64,000 bases of DNA from Anaerovorax sp. IOR16 (GCF_017168145.1 NZ_JADQTL010000005.1:1-64000), one strand, 5' to 3'. Shown: positions 26,623 through 37,580, counted from the stretch's first letter. Translations and numbers: made by a program. Notes: generated by a model not told the origin, from the sequence alone.

Positions 26623-27123
26623 ATGTCAATGCAAAAAAAAGTGGTAAGCGTACTTGTGGATAATCATCCCGGTGTACTGACCCGCGTAACCAGTTTATTT
26701 GGACGTCGTGGATATAACATTGATTCTTTAACGGTGTCTGTTACTAACATTCCAGATATTTCACGTATCACCCTAGTAATTACAGGTGATGAACATATGT
26801 TAGAGCAGATGATTGCGCAAACTTCTAAATTAGTGGAAGTAAGAAATATTTTTGCATTAAATATGGACGCAAGCTTAGTTCGAGAACTATTGCTGGTAAA
26901 AGTTGCTGCGGATGAAACCAACCGCGGTAGCATTACTTCAATTGCAAATGTATTTAAAGCAAAAATTATTGATTTATCAGTGGGAAGTATGGTTTTAGAG
27001 CTTACCGGTGAACAAAATAAACTTGATGGATTTTTAACGGTATTGGGTGAGTATGAAGTTCTGGAGGTTTGCAGAACCGGAATTACTGCCTTGAGCAGAG
27101 GACCTGTAAATTACCACATATAA
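26623..27123 (+). CDS. ilvN: acetolactate synthase small (regulatory) subunit
   Basis: A 166-aa regulatory subunit that activates IlvB and gives valine feedback. The N-terminal ACT domain reads VSVLVDNHPGVLTRVTSLFG with RRGYNIDSL after it; the C-terminal half has the ALS_ss_C pattern (SIANVFKAKIIDLSVGSMVLE). I use the ATG at 26623 after GAGGGA; a GTG three bases upstream is also possible. It is 21 nt from ilvB. Confidence 0.95.
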   Translation: MSMQKKVVSVLVDNHPGVLTRVTSLFGRRGYNIDSLTVSVTNIPDISRITLVITGDEHMLEQMIAQTSKLVEVRNIFALNMDASLVRELLLVKVAADETNRGSITSIANVFKAKIIDLSVGSMVLELTGEQNKLDGFLTVLGEYEVLEVCRTGITALSRGPVNYHI

Positions 27124-27174
27124 CATCAAATCGTTAAAATCATGATAAATGTATTACGTATTGTTTAAAGATAA

Positions 27175-28194
<1,020 letters not shown>

Positions 28195-28206
28195 GGAGAG
28201 AATTCT

Positions 28207-29871
28207 ATGGCATTACGTAGTGCAAATGTAACACAGGGCATAGAACGAGCTCCCAATCGAAGCTTATTTTATGCAATGGGTTATACAAAAGAAGAATTGG
28301 ATCGTCCTTTAATTGGAGTGGTTTCCGCGCACAGTGAAATTGTGCCGGGCCACTTTCATTTAGATAAAATCACAGAGGCAGTTAAAGCGGGTGTGCGAAT
28401 GGCAGGGGGAACACCGATTGTCGTTCCTGCCATCGGTGTCTGCGATGGAATTGCAATGGGACATCTTGGAATGAAATACAGTCTTGCCAGTCGTGAGTTA
28501 ATTGCAGACAGCGTAGAAACTATGGCTATGGCACATTGTTTTGATGGTTTGGTTTTGGTTCCGAATTGTGACAAGATAGTACCCGGCATGATTATGGCTG
28601 CGGTTAGACTTAACATACCTGCAGTTGTATGTTCCGGCGGCCCAATGATGGCAGGGCTTGTTGATGGAAGAGAAACAAGCTTATCTCAAATGTTTGAAGC
28701 CGTTGGTGCTAGAAAAGCAAGCTTAATTGATGATGAAAAATTGATGGAGTTTGAAAATAATACTTGTCCCGGATGTGGTTCTTGTGCCGGTATGTATACG
28801 GCAAATAGTATGAACTGCTTGGCAGAAGCCGTTGGAATTGCGCTTCCTGGAAATGGCACGATTCCGGCAGTTCACAGTGGTCGTATGCAGCTCGCAAAAC
28901 ATGCTGGTATGGCCATTATGAATTTAGTGGAAAAGGACATCAAAGCAAGAGATATCATCAATGAAAAATCCCTTAAAAATGCACTTGCTTGTGATATGGC
29001 ACTGGGATGTTCCTCAAATAGTGTATTGCATCTTTTAGCAATTGCAAATGAAGCAGGTGTCCCTTTGGACTTAAATTTATTTAACGAAATAAGCAGTAAG
29101 GTACCAAATCTTTGTCATTTGGCTCCGGCTGGTGAAACACATATGCAGGATTTAAACCGTGCAGGAGGGATTCCGGCAGTACAGGCAGAACTTGTTAAAG
29201 GTGGTTACTTGGATGATAGTGTAATTACAGCTACCGGAAAAAGCATTCAACAAAACATTAAAGGTGCCTTTATTAAAGATACCAACGCCATTCGTCCAAT
29301 CGATAATCCTTACAGCAAAACAGGTGGCATCGCTATTCTTTGGGGTAACATTGCTAAAGATGGTTGTGTTGTAAAGCAAAGTGCTGTTGCAGAAGAAATG
29401 CTAGTTCATACCGGACCAGCAAGGGTCTTTAACAGTGAAGAAGAAGCCATTGATGCAATCTATAATGGTAAGATTGTATCGGGAGATGTCGTGGTCATTC
29501 GATATGAAGGACCAAAAGGCGGTCCCGGTATGCGAGAAATGCTAAATCCAACCAGTGCTTTAGCCGGAATGAAGTTGGATAAAACCGTTGCGTTAATTAC
29601 TGACGGTAGATTTAGTGGAGCAAGCAGGGGCGCATCCATTGGACATGTTAGTCCTGAAGCAGCGAGCGGTGGAGAAATTGGTTTGCTTCAAGAAAATGAT
29701 TTGATTGAAATTAATATACTGGAATCCAAAATAAATGCAAAGGTAACTGAAGAAGAATTTGAAAAGCGAAGAGCGCATTATGTTCAACCAGAACCCAATA
29801 TTAAGTCTGGTTGGCTCGCACGCTACGCTAGGATGGTTTCTTCCGCAAACACTGGAGCTGTTATGAAATAA
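28207..29871 (+). CDS. ilvD: dihydroxy-acid dehydratase
   Basis: A 554-aa iron-sulfur dehydratase that forms 2-oxoisovalerate and 2-oxo-3-methylvalerate. Family features are [14 protein letters not shown], the cysteine-rich [32 protein letters not shown], and near the C terminus [20 protein letters not shown]. It follows ilvC by 12 nt with AAGGAGAG as ribosome site and precedes ilvA by 19 nt. Confidence 0.97.
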   Translation: MALRSANVTQGIERAPNRSLFYAMGYTKEELDRPLIGVVSAHSEIVPGHFHLDKITEAVKAGVRMAGGTPIVVPAIGVCDGIAMGHLGMKYSLASRELIADSVETMAMAHCFDGLVLVPNCDKIVPGMIMAAVRLNIPAVVCSGGPMMAGLVDGRETSLSQMFEAVGARKASLIDDEKLMEFENNTCPGCGSCAGMYTANSMNCLAEAVGIALPGNGTIPAVHSGRMQLAKHAGMAIMNLVEKDIKARDIINEKSLKNALACDMALGCSSNSVLHLLAIANEAGVPLDLNLFNEISSKVPNLCHLAPAGETHMQDLNRAGGIPAVQAELVKGGYLDDSVITATGKSIQQNIKGAFIKDTNAIRPIDNPYSKTGGIAILWGNIAKDGCVVKQSAVAEEMLVHTGPARVFNSEEEAIDAIYNGKIVSGDVVVIRYEGPKGGPGMREMLNPTSALAGMKLDKTVALITDGRFSGASRGASIGHVSPEAASGGEIGLLQENDLIEINILESKINAKVTEEEFEKRRAHYVQPEPNIKSGWLARYARMVSSANTGAVMK

Positions 29872-29890
29872 GACTGGAGGAACTAGACCT

Positions 29891-31099
29891 ATGCTAACTT
29901 TGGATAAAATATACCACGCTGCTTTTGTTTTAAAAAGTGTAGCGCGTAAAACGGATTTAATTGCAGCTTCCGCTCTTTCTTGTAAAGAGTGTGAGCTTTA
30001 TTTAAAAACAGAAAACTTACAAGTTACAGGAAGCTTTAAGCTGCGAGGAGCTTATTATAAAATCAGCCAATTAAATGAAGAAGAAAAGGCAAAAGGCATC
30101 ATTGCCTGCAGTGCAGGTAATCATGCTCAAGGAGTTGCGTTGGCTGGAGCAAAAAATAAGATTCCAAGTATCATTTGTATGCCGGATGGCGCTCCAATCA
30201 GTAAAGTAGAGGCAACCAAAAGTTATGGAGCTGAGGTCTGTCTTGTAAAAGGCACTTATGATGATGCACATACAAAAGCTGTCGAATTGCAAGAAGAGAA
30301 AGGTTATACCTTTATTCATCCTTTTGATGATCCGGATGTGATTGCTGGACAAGGAACCATTGGACTCGAAATTTTAGACCAGCTTCCTGATGTAGATGCC
30401 GTTATCGTACCGATTGGTGGCGGAGGGTTAATCAGTGGTGTTGCTTATACAATTAAGCATCTAAAATCAGAGTGTAAAGTATACGGTGTTCAAGCTGCAG
30501 GTGCACCAAGTATGTACGAGTCAATTCAAAAGAACGAAAAAATTACATTGAATTCAGTAGATACGTTTGCAGATGGGATTGCAGTAAAACATCCCGGAGA
30601 TTTAACTTACGATATTATTTCTCAATATGTAGATGAGATTGTAACGGTAAATGACGATGAAATTGCTGCTGCTATTTTAGCTTTGATTGAAAAACAAAAG
30701 CTGATTGCAGAAGGCGCAGGAGCCGTTTCGGTAGCGGCCGCATTGTTTAATAAAATTGATCTTACAGGTAAAAAGGTTGTAAGTTTGGTAAGTGGGGGAA
30801 ACATTGATGTTAGTATTCTCAGCCGTGTCATTACCAGAGGTTTGGTGAGGAACGGAAGAAACAGTACTCTTACTATCGCACTCATTGATAAACCGGGACA
30901 GCTTCAAGGTGTTAGTGAAATTATTAGTCGCTGCGGCGGTAATGTGGTTAGTGTACACCATGACCGTGGAGATCAAAATATGGCAATCAATAGCTGTTTC
31001 CTAAAGGTTGGAATGGAAACAAGAGATCATGAACAGGTAGCAGAAATCAAAAAAGCGCTTACGGATGCAGGTTTTAAATTAGTAAGTGAACGAGTCTAA
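29891..31099 (+). CDS. ilvA: threonine ammonia-lyase with one C-terminal ACT domain
   Basis: A 402-aa PLP enzyme that deaminates threonine to 2-oxobutyrate, the entry to isoleucine. The PLP lysine is K50 in TGSFKLRGAYYK; the phosphate-binding glycine loop is PIGGGGLISG. The C-terminal 75 residues form one ACT-like domain (STLTIALIDKPGQLQGVSEII). This medium-length form is common in anaerobes and lacks the two-ACT regulatory tail of E. coli IlvA. Its place in the ilv operon supports a biosynthetic role. Confidence 0.93.
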   Translation: MLTLDKIYHAAFVLKSVARKTDLIAASALSCKECELYLKTENLQVTGSFKLRGAYYKISQLNEEEKAKGIIACSAGNHAQGVALAGAKNKIPSIICMPDGAPISKVEATKSYGAEVCLVKGTYDDAHTKAVELQEEKGYTFIHPFDDPDVIAGQGTIGLEILDQLPDVDAVIVPIGGGGLISGVAYTIKHLKSECKVYGVQAAGAPSMYESIQKNEKITLNSVDTFADGIAVKHPGDLTYDIISQYVDEIVTVNDDEIAAAILALIEKQKLIAEGAGAVSVAAALFNKIDLTGKKVVSLVSGGNIDVSILSRVITRGLVRNGRNSTLTIALIDKPGQLQGVSEIISRCGGNVVSVHHDRGDQNMAINSCFLKVGMETRDHEQVAEIKKALTDAGFKLVSERV

Positions 31100-31164
31100 C
31101 GGAATTTAGTTTTGTATTTAAATTTCGATTATGTATAGATTTGTCAGGAAAGGATGTGACAACA

Positions 31165-32235
31165 TTGGAAAATATAATAATAGAATTAACTAAGAATCCT
31201 AAAACAAGACCGATTGATGAGAATGCGTTGGATTTTGGAAGCGTTTTTTCGGACCATATGTTTATTATGGAATATGCACAAGGAAAAGGCTGGCATTCTC
31301 CTCGAATCGTTCCTTATGGACCAATTCCTCTCGAACCGGCCGCAATGTGTCTGCATTATGGACAAGAAGTTTTTGAAGGAATGAAAGCCTATCGTGCAGA
31401 AGATGGAACCATAAACTTATTTCGACCGGATGAAAATTTTAAACGTTTGAACTTATCCAATGATCGTCTGTGTATCCCGGAAGTAGATGTTGATTTTTGC
31501 ATTGAAGCAACAAAAAAACTAGTGGAAGTTGATAAGGATTGGGTGCCAAGTGCTCCAAATACATCTCTTTACTTAAGACCTTTTATTTTCTGTCATGAAC
31601 CAAATTTAGGGGTTAAAGCAGGTGATCAGTATCTATTTGTTATCATTGCATCCCCATCGGGACCATACTATAAAGAAGGTTTAAATCCTGTAAAAATCTA
31701 TGTTGAAAACACGTATGTCCGTACAGTAAAAGGCGGTACGGGTATGGCGAAAACTGGTGGGAATTATGCGTCTAGCTTAAAAGCAGGCGTCGAAGCTCAC
31801 GACCAAGGCTACAGTCAAGTATTATGGTTGGATGGAATTGAAAACCAATACATTGAAGAGGTTGGAGCTATGAATATTTTCTTCCGTATTGGAGATGAAG
31901 TCATCACACCGGAACTTTCCGGAAGCATTTTAGGCGGGATCACTCGTAAGAGTGTTGTTGCTTTGCTTCAAAAGGATGGATATAAGGTAAGTGAACGTCG
32001 AATCAGTATTTCTGAAGTAGAAGAAGCTCATAAAAATGGGCAACTGAAAGAAGTGTTTGGAACGGGTACTGCAGCCGTTATCAGTCCGGTAGGAATCTTA
32101 AAATATAACGATAACGTGATGGAAATCAACAATCAAGAAATTGGTGAATTAAGTCAATATCTTTATGATACATTAACTGGTATTCAGTGGGGTAAAACAG
32201 CCGGACCGGAAGGTTGGGTAGTAAAGGTTTGCTAG
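31165..32235 (+). CDS. ilvE: branched-chain amino acid aminotransferase
   Basis: A fold-type IV PLP aminotransferase performing the last step of Ile, Val and Leu synthesis. Features are FGSVFSDHMFIMEYAQGKGW near the N terminus, EVFEGMKAYRAEDG, the PLP lysine in GMAKTGGNYASS (about K196), and GSILGGITRKSVVALL. I start at the TTG at 31165 because AGGAAAGG lies about 10 nt upstream and the result (356 aa) matches the family; TTG at 31141 and GTG at 31156 are in-frame alternatives. A terminator follows at 32280. Confidence 0.94.
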   Translation: MENIIIELTKNPKTRPIDENALDFGSVFSDHMFIMEYAQGKGWHSPRIVPYGPIPLEPAAMCLHYGQEVFEGMKAYRAEDGTINLFRPDENFKRLNLSNDRLCIPEVDVDFCIEATKKLVEVDKDWVPSAPNTSLYLRPFIFCHEPNLGVKAGDQYLFVIIASPSGPYYKEGLNPVKIYVENTYVRTVKGGTGMAKTGGNYASSLKAGVEAHDQGYSQVLWLDGIENQYIEEVGAMNIFFRIGDEVITPELSGSILGGITRKSVVALLQKDGYKVSERRISISEVEEAHKNGQLKEVFGTGTAAVISPVGILKYNDNVMEINNQEIGELSQYLYDTLTGIQWGKTAGPEGWVVKVC

Positions 32236-32279
32236 AAAAATATTTGTCATTTTCGTAAAAGAAAGAATATTATAAAGTT

Positions 32280-32314
32280 AAGGCCTACTTTTATTAGTAG
32301 GCCTTGCATTTTTT
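32280..32314 (+). terminator. terminator of the ilv operon
   Basis: Arms aaggcctac and gtaggcctt (9 bp) around an 8-nt loop, then GCA and a T run. Confidence 0.85.
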
Positions 32315-32415
32315 GGTGCGTTTTGATACAATATATAGATATATTATTTTTTTTGATGGAATAAAAATTCAACTTTTAAAGAGGAATTTTAAAATAAAAA
32401 TAGAAAGGGGAAGTC

Positions 32416-35400
32416 ATGAAAAAATTTAAACGTATTTTAGTTGCAAATCGTGGTGAAATTGCAATCAGAGTATTTAGAGCATGTAGAGATCTTGGCATCC
32501 GTTCGGTTGCCATTTATTCGGAAGAAGATAAAAACTCCTTATTCCGTACAAAAGCAGATGAGTCCTATCAGGTAGGAAAAGGAAAATCACCCGTTGAAGC
32601 TTATTTGGGAATGAGTGAAATCATTGAATTAGCAAAATCAAAAGGTGTAGATGCCATTCATCCTGGTTACGGTTTTCTTTCGGAAAACACAGAGTTTGCT
32701 CGCCTTTGTCAAGAAGAGGGCATTGAATTTATCGGTCCAACACATCAAATGATGGAGCGTTTGGGCGATAAGATTCAATCTAAGATTGTAGCACACGAGG
32801 TAGGGGTACCTACCATTCCTGGTGTTGATGAAGCTATCAAATCTGAAGAAGATGCACTGAAGTTTGCAGAATTCTGTGGTTATCCGGTTATGCTAAAGGC
32901 AGCCGCAGGCGGCGGCGGTCGTGGTATGCGTATTGTAAGAGATGAAAAGGATTTAATTCCGGAATTTAACAGTGCGCAAAGCGAAGCAAGAAAAGCATTT
33001 GGTATCGATGATATCTTTATTGAAAAATATGTAGAACGTCCAAAGCACATTGAAGTTCAAATTTTAGGTGATAAATTCGGTAATGCTGTGCACTTACATG
33101 AAAGAGATTGCTCCATTCAGAGACGTCATCAGAAAGTAGTAGAATTTACTCCGGCTCTTTGTATTACGGAAGAACAAAGACAAGCAATATGTAATGATGC
33201 ATTAAAAATAGCACGTGCTGTAAATTATCAAAGCGCAGGTACTGTTGAATTTTTATTGGATAAAGATGGGAAACATTATTTCATTGAAATGAATCCTCGT
33301 ATTCAAGTAGAACATACGGTTACAGAGATGGTAACCAACATTGATATCGTACAGGCTCAAATTCTCATAGCACAGGGACATAAACTAGACTCTGAGGAAA
33401 TCGGCATCAAATCTCAAAACGATATCAAACCAAGGGGCTTCTCAATCCAATGTCGTGTAACAACTGAAGATCCTACAAATCAATTCGCTCCAGATACCGG
33501 AATCATTGATGTATATCGTACGGGATCAGGATTTGGTATTCGACTCGACGGCGGCAACGGTTTTACCGGAGCAACGATTACCCCTTATTATGACAGCTTA
33601 CTTGTTAAAATTACATCTTTAGGGAGAACATGGAAAGACGCTGTCAATAAATCCAGCCGTGCGCTTGATGAATTAAAAATCAAAGGTGTTAAAACAAATA
33701 TTACCTTCCTCATGAATGTTCTTCATAGTAAAGAATTCATTGAAGGAACTTGTGATACAGGTTTTATAGGAGATCATCCTGAATTATTAAATATTAAAGC
33801 CAGTCAAGATAAAGAATTAAAGGTACTTCGATTCCTCGGCAATAAAAGCATTAATGAGACTAAAGGCAACAAGCCTCAATTTGATGTACCACATGTTCCT
33901 AAATTTGATTCAAGTCAATTGGAAGGATTATCCGGAACAAAACAAATTTTGGATAAAGAAGGACCAGAGAAACTTTCTCAGTGGGTATTGGATCAAAAAC
34001 GTTTGCTGCTCACAGATACAACAATGCGTGACGCACAGCAATCTCTGATGGCAACACGAGTAAGAACGATTGATATGACTAAAATTGCTCCTGCTGTTTC
34101 CTATTATGGAAAAGACTTGTTCTCTTTAGAAATGTGGGGCGGTGCGACCTTTGACGTTGCTTATCGTTTCTTAAATGAAGACCCATGGGAACGTCTTGCG
34201 CTTCTTCGTGAAAAGATTCCTAATGTATTGCTTCAAATGTTAATACGAGGAGCAAATGCGGTTGGATATAAAAACTATCCGGACAATGTCGTTCGTAAAT
34301 TTGTACAGGAAGCTGCAAAGGCAGGAATTGACGTATTCCGTGTATTTGACTCATTAAATTGGATTCAAGGTATGGAAGTAGCTATGGATGAAGTTCGTAA
34401 CCAAGGTAAGGTTGTCGAAGCTTGCGTTTGCTACACTGGAGATATCTTGGACGAAAAGAGAGACAAATACAGCTTAAACTATTATCTTAAGATGGCAAAA
34501 GAATTAGAAAAACGTGGGGCAAACATACTTGCGATCAAAGATATGTCCAGCTTACTCAAGCCAATGGCAGCGCATAAGCTGATTACGGCATTGAAAAATG
34601 AACTATCTATCCCTGTACATTTGCATACGCATGATACAAGTGGTAATGGTGGAGCAACAATACTAATGGCAGCTATGGCAGGCGTAGATATTGTTGATAC
34701 AGCGTTTAATGCTTTCGCGGGACTTACCAGTCAGCCGGCATTGAATTCCATTGTAGCTGCTCTTGAAAATACAGAACGTGCAACGGGACTGCCTTTAGAT
34801 GGCATGCAGGAAATCTCGAACTATTGGAATTCTGTACGACCGGTTTACAGCCAATTTGAATCGGAATTAAAGGGTGGTACCGCTGAAATCTATAAATATG
34901 AAATGCCTGGAGGACAATACTCCAACCTACGTTCACAAGTACAGAGCTTTGGTTTGGAACATCGTTTCCAAGACGTAAAGGAGATGTACAAGATTGTAAA
35001 CGAAATGCTCGGAGACATTGTTAAAGTAACTCCTTCTTCAAAAGCAGTTGGAGACATGGCAATCTTTATGGTGCAAAATGATCTAACAGAAGAAAACATT
35101 TACGATAAAGCAAAGGACATGGACTTCCCGGATTCTATCGTATCTTATTTCGAAGGTATGATGGGTCAGCCGGAAGGTGGCTTCCCAGAAAAACTTCAAA
35201 AACTAGTATTAAAGGATCGTACCGCAATTACAAATCGACCTGGAGAATTACTTCCGGATGAAGATTTTGATATGATTCTTGCCCATTTAAAAGAAAAATT
35301 CGGTATCGATGCAACGGACAAAGATGTATTAAGCTATGCATTGTATCCAAAAGTATTTGAAGATTTCCTAAACAACCAGAAAAAAGAAGGAAGCTTTAAA

Positions 35401-35865
35401 TACATGGGAAGTGATATTTTCTTCCATGGCTTGGAAGAAGGCGAAACTTGCGAAGTTAAGATTGAAGAAGGAAAAGTTCTTGTTATAAAGCTTTTAGAAA
35501 TTAAAAATGCAGATGCGGACGGAAACCGTGAAGTGGTATTCCAAGTTAATGGTATCACTCGATCGGTTGTTATCAAAGATAAAGAAGCAAATACAAAAGC
35601 AAGTAAACAATCCATTTTAATTGCAGATAGTGACGATGATCATGAAATCGGTGCGAATATCCCTGGCAACATTATCAAACTGTTGGTGAAAGAAGGGGAT
35701 GAAGTGAAAGCCGGACAGCCGATTGCGGTAATTGAAGCAATGAAGATGGAAACCAACATCATTGCCATCATTGATGGAGTAATCGACAAAATATATGTAA
35801 AAGAAGGACAGCAAGTGGTGTCCGGTGAGTTGATTGCAAAAATGAAAAAAGAAAAAGCAGAATAA
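32416..35865 (+). CDS. pyc: pyruvate carboxylase
   Basis: An 1149-aa biotin enzyme making oxaloacetate from pyruvate. Domains in order: biotin carboxylase (about 1-450, with ATP loop AAAGGGGRGMRIV and EMNPRIQVEHTVTE), carboxyltransferase (about 530-810, TDTTMRDAQQSLMATR with the metal-site HLHTHDTSG), PYC tetramerisation/OADA region (about 830-1030), and a biotin carrier domain with EAMKMET, biotinyl Lys K1110. It is a single-chain type. AAAGGGG precedes the ATG. Its natural terminator downstream is interrupted by the IS at 35918. Confidence 0.97.
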   Translation: MKKFKRILVANRGEIAIRVFRACRDLGIRSVAIYSEEDKNSLFRTKADESYQVGKGKSPVEAYLGMSEIIELAKSKGVDAIHPGYGFLSENTEFARLCQEEGIEFIGPTHQMMERLGDKIQSKIVAHEVGVPTIPGVDEAIKSEEDALKFAEFCGYPVMLKAAAGGGGRGMRIVRDEKDLIPEFNSAQSEARKAFGIDDIFIEKYVERPKHIEVQILGDKFGNAVHLHERDCSIQRRHQKVVEFTPALCITEEQRQAICNDALKIARAVNYQSAGTVEFLLDKDGKHYFIEMNPRIQVEHTVTEMVTNIDIVQAQILIAQGHKLDSEEIGIKSQNDIKPRGFSIQCRVTTEDPTNQFAPDTGIIDVYRTGSGFGIRLDGGNGFTGATITPYYDSLLVKITSLGRTWKDAVNKSSRALDELKIKGVKTNITFLMNVLHSKEFIEGTCDTGFIGDHPELLNIKASQDKELKVLRFLGNKSINETKGNKPQFDVPHVPKFDSSQLEGLSGTKQILDKEGPEKLSQWVLDQKRLLLTDTTMRDAQQSLMATRVRTIDMTKIAPAVSYYGKDLFSLEMWGGATFDVAYRFLNEDPWERLALLREKIPNVLLQMLIRGANAVGYKNYPDNVVRKFVQEAAKAGIDVFRVFDSLNWIQGMEVAMDEVRNQGKVVEACVCYTGDILDEKRDKYSLNYYLKMAKELEKRGANILAIKDMSSLLKPMAAHKLITALKNELSIPVHLHTHDTSGNGGATILMAAMAGVDIVDTAFNAFAGLTSQPALNSIVAALENTERATGLPLDGMQEISNYWNSVRPVYSQFESELKGGTAEIYKYEMPGGQYSNLRSQVQSFGLEHRFQDVKEMYKIVNEMLGDIVKVTPSSKAVGDMAIFMVQNDLTEENIYDKAKDMDFPDSIVSYFEGMMGQPEGGFPEKLQKLVLKDRTAITNRPGELLPDEDFDMILAHLKEKFGIDATDKDVLSYALYPKVFEDFLNNQKKEGSFKYMGSDIFFHGLEEGETCEVKIEEGKVLVIKLLEIKNADADGNREVVFQVNGITRSVVIKDKEANTKASKQSILIADSDDDHEIGANIPGNIIKLLVKEGDEVKAGQPIAVIEAMKMETNIIAIIDGVIDKIYVKEGQQVVSGELIAKMKKEKAE

Positions 35866-35893
35866 TAAATAACTGTTACTTTAAAATGATAAA

Positions 35894-35917
35894 ATGCAAG
35901 TCCAATAGGACTTGCAT
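35894..35917 (+). repeat. left copy of the 24-bp target duplication (pyc terminator stem)
   Basis: A perfect palindrome with 10-bp arms (atgcaagtcc and its complement) around AATA. The same 24 bases recur at 37506-37529. It is the stem of the original pyc terminator; in this copy the T run is lost because the IS starts directly after it. Confidence 0.9.
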
Positions 35918-35929
35918 CAGACTGTAGAC

Positions 35930-35986
35930 AAAATACCTTGCTAAATTTATATTCTTATAATTTCTGCAAGGTATTTTCTATTTTTT
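35930..35986 (+). terminator. hairpin terminator inside the IS end
   Basis: aaaataccttgc (35930-35941) pairs with gcaaggtatttt (35966-35977) over 12 bp, followed by a T-rich tract (ctatttttt). It can stop transcription arriving from pyc, and on the other strand it lies just after the transposase stop. Confidence 0.8.
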
Positions 35987-36026
35987 CTATAAAGCTTTTA
36001 AAAAAAGAAAAAATAAAAGGATATCT

Positions 36027-36575
36027 CTATGCCATTTGATTCCTTCTTTCAGATTTATGAATCCATGTTGCTAGTTTTTTTAGATTCATGGACGCAAAAA
36101 GAAGATTCAGTTCCATTTCTATCTTCTGAATCCCTCGATATTGTGTATAACGCATATTATGTTTTTCTTTTGCATCGGCAAAGACTCGCTCAATGGTTTG
36201 ACTCCGTAGTTTGTAAAGATCTCGATACTTTGGAGTATGACGAATGTCCTCACATTGCTCTATGTAGTTTTCCCATATATGACGTGTGACTACTTTTACA
36301 TGGTCTTTACTTGCTGTGCATTCTGATAAGGAAGGGCAACTCTTGCAAATTTCTCCTTTACTCTTATATTCCCGATACCCTTCTCTATTTGTTGTAGTAT
36401 AGTTTAACACTTGGTTTTCTGGGCATACAAAGCAATCATAGTATTCATCATAAGCATATTCGTGTTTTTTAAAATAACCATTTTTTGTCATAGGTCGTTT
36501 GTATGGTAGGATAGGAATTCGTTTATCTTTGAGTATTTCTCTAGCAATTGCAGGTGTTTTATATCCGGAATCCAT
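36027..36575 (-). CDS. transposase, C-terminal part (frame -1 relative to N part)
   Basis: The C-terminal 182 aa of the IS transposase. Features are a Cys-rich insert (CFVCPENQ, CKSCPSLSEC) and SQTIERVFADAKEKHNMRYTQYRGI, with the acidic catalytic Glu in ERVFADAKE. The same frame stays open upstream to the A9 run at 36809-36817, reading KSTVDPDCGVFHKGKHKVVF, which supplies the middle of the protein. On its own it would lack the N-terminal half, so it is either made by -1 frameshifting or is dead. Confidence 0.8.
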   Translation of the reverse strand: MDSGYKTPAIAREILKDKRIPILPYKRPMTKNGYFKKHEYAYDEYYDCFVCPENQVLNYTTTNREGYREYKSKGEICKSCPSLSECTASKDHVKVVTRHIWENYIEQCEDIRHTPKYRDLYKLRSQTIERVFADAKEKHNMRYTQYRGIQKIEMELNLLFASMNLKKLATWIHKSERRNQMA

Positions 36576-36781
36576 TACAATATTTTTTACACCTTTATAT
36601 CTTTTTACTTTTTCATAAATCTTTGGGAATGCAACTGAGTCATGTACATTTCCTGGATTTGTATGAAAAGCAAGTATGTAATTGTTTCGATCGCAAGCTA
36701 CATTTGCAGCATAAGCAAATACTACCTTATGCTTTCCTTTATGAAATACGCCGCAATCCGGATCTACGGTACTTTTCTTGA

Positions 36782-37390
36782 TTACTTTTGTCTTTTCTTT
36801 GGCTTCCGTTTTTTTTTACAAGCTTGTTTTCCTCGTTCAATGCGATCTTCGTTAATTTCTTTCATTAGTTCTTTTTCATAGTATTTAACGGATTCCAAAA
36901 CGGTTTCTTTTTCACTGTTATGGTTATTTGCACTTGCTTTAATATGTGTACCGTCAATGAAAATGCTTTCTGAATTAATGAATTCATATTCCATGATTTC
37001 AGCAATGACTCTTTGAAAGATTTGTTCGAATAAGTCAGTATTTTGAAACCGACGAGAGTAGTTTTTACCAAAGGTAGAAAAGTGAGGAATTTCTTCCTCT
37101 AAACTATAACCAAGATACCATCGATAAGCTACATTCGTTTGAATTTCTTTAATGGTCTGTCTCATGGATCGAATACCAAAGGTATATTGAATGAGGGTAA
37201 TTTTAATTAAGACAACAGGATCGATGCTTTCTTTTCCCACATCAGAATACAAATCTTTTACAAGGTCATAAATGAAAGAGAGATTAATCGCAGTATCTAT
37301 CTTACGAATAATATGATCTTGTGGAACAAGAGAATTCAAGGTTACCATTTGAAATTGATCACGACCTAATAAATCTTTCTTACCCATCAT
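36782..37390 (-). CDS. transposase, N-terminal part
   Basis: The N-terminal 202 aa of the IS transposase: MMGKKDLLGRDQFQMVTLN start, the DUF772-type domain (DPVVLIKITLIQYTFGIRSMRQT), and the first catalytic Asp in SIFIDGTHIKASAN. It stops shortly after a run of nine A (on the minus strand, 36817-36809), where a -1 shift would join it to the C-terminal part. GGAGG lies upstream of tandem ATGs. Confidence 0.8.
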   Translation of the reverse strand: MMGKKDLLGRDQFQMVTLNSLVPQDHIIRKIDTAINLSFIYDLVKDLYSDVGKESIDPVVLIKITLIQYTFGIRSMRQTIKEIQTNVAYRWYLGYSLEEEIPHFSTFGKNYSRRFQNTDLFEQIFQRVIAEIMEYEFINSESIFIDGTHIKASANNHNSEKETVLESVKYYEKELMKEINEDRIERGKQACKKKRKPKKRQK

Positions 37391-37505
37391 AAAGCAAATA
37401 CCTCCATGTATTTATACATATATTTTACCATAAATACAATAAAATGTATTACATTATGTAAAAAAAACTGTAGGCAAAGATAGAGATATCCTTGTCTACA
37501 GTCTG

Positions 37506-37529
37506 ATGCAAGTCCAATAGGACTTGCAT
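37506..37529 (+). repeat. right copy of the 24-bp target duplication with the original T run
   Basis: Identical to 35894-35917. Here the palindrome is followed by TTTTATTTT, so this copy is the complete original pyc terminator, displaced 1.6 kb from pyc by the IS. Confidence 0.9.
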
Positions 37530-37580
37530 TTTTATTTTCGGAAAGGTAGAATGGAGAAAATAAATCTGTGGAGGGCATCC

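Larger units (their letters stand above)
35918..37505 (-). mobile_element. IS1182-family-like insertion sequence
   Basis: A 1588-bp element bounded by perfect 14-bp terminal inverted repeats: CAGACTGTAGACAA at 35918-35931 and its complement at 37492-37505. It is flanked by a 24-bp direct duplication that is itself a palindrome (35894-35917, 37506-37529). It carries one transposase, read on the minus strand and split by a frame change at a run of nine A (36809-36817). A hairpin terminator lies just inside the left end. The transposase sequence resembles IS1182/DUF772-type transposases. Confidence 0.93.

Noticed and set aside
32326-32415. Promoter for pyc
   Set aside because: TTGATA is present near 32326 but no -10 at good spacing stands out in the AT-rich tract, so I did not annotate one.
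36029-36881. Plus-strand open frames inside the IS
   Set aside because: They are antisense to the transposase and have no ribosome sites or recognisable domains.
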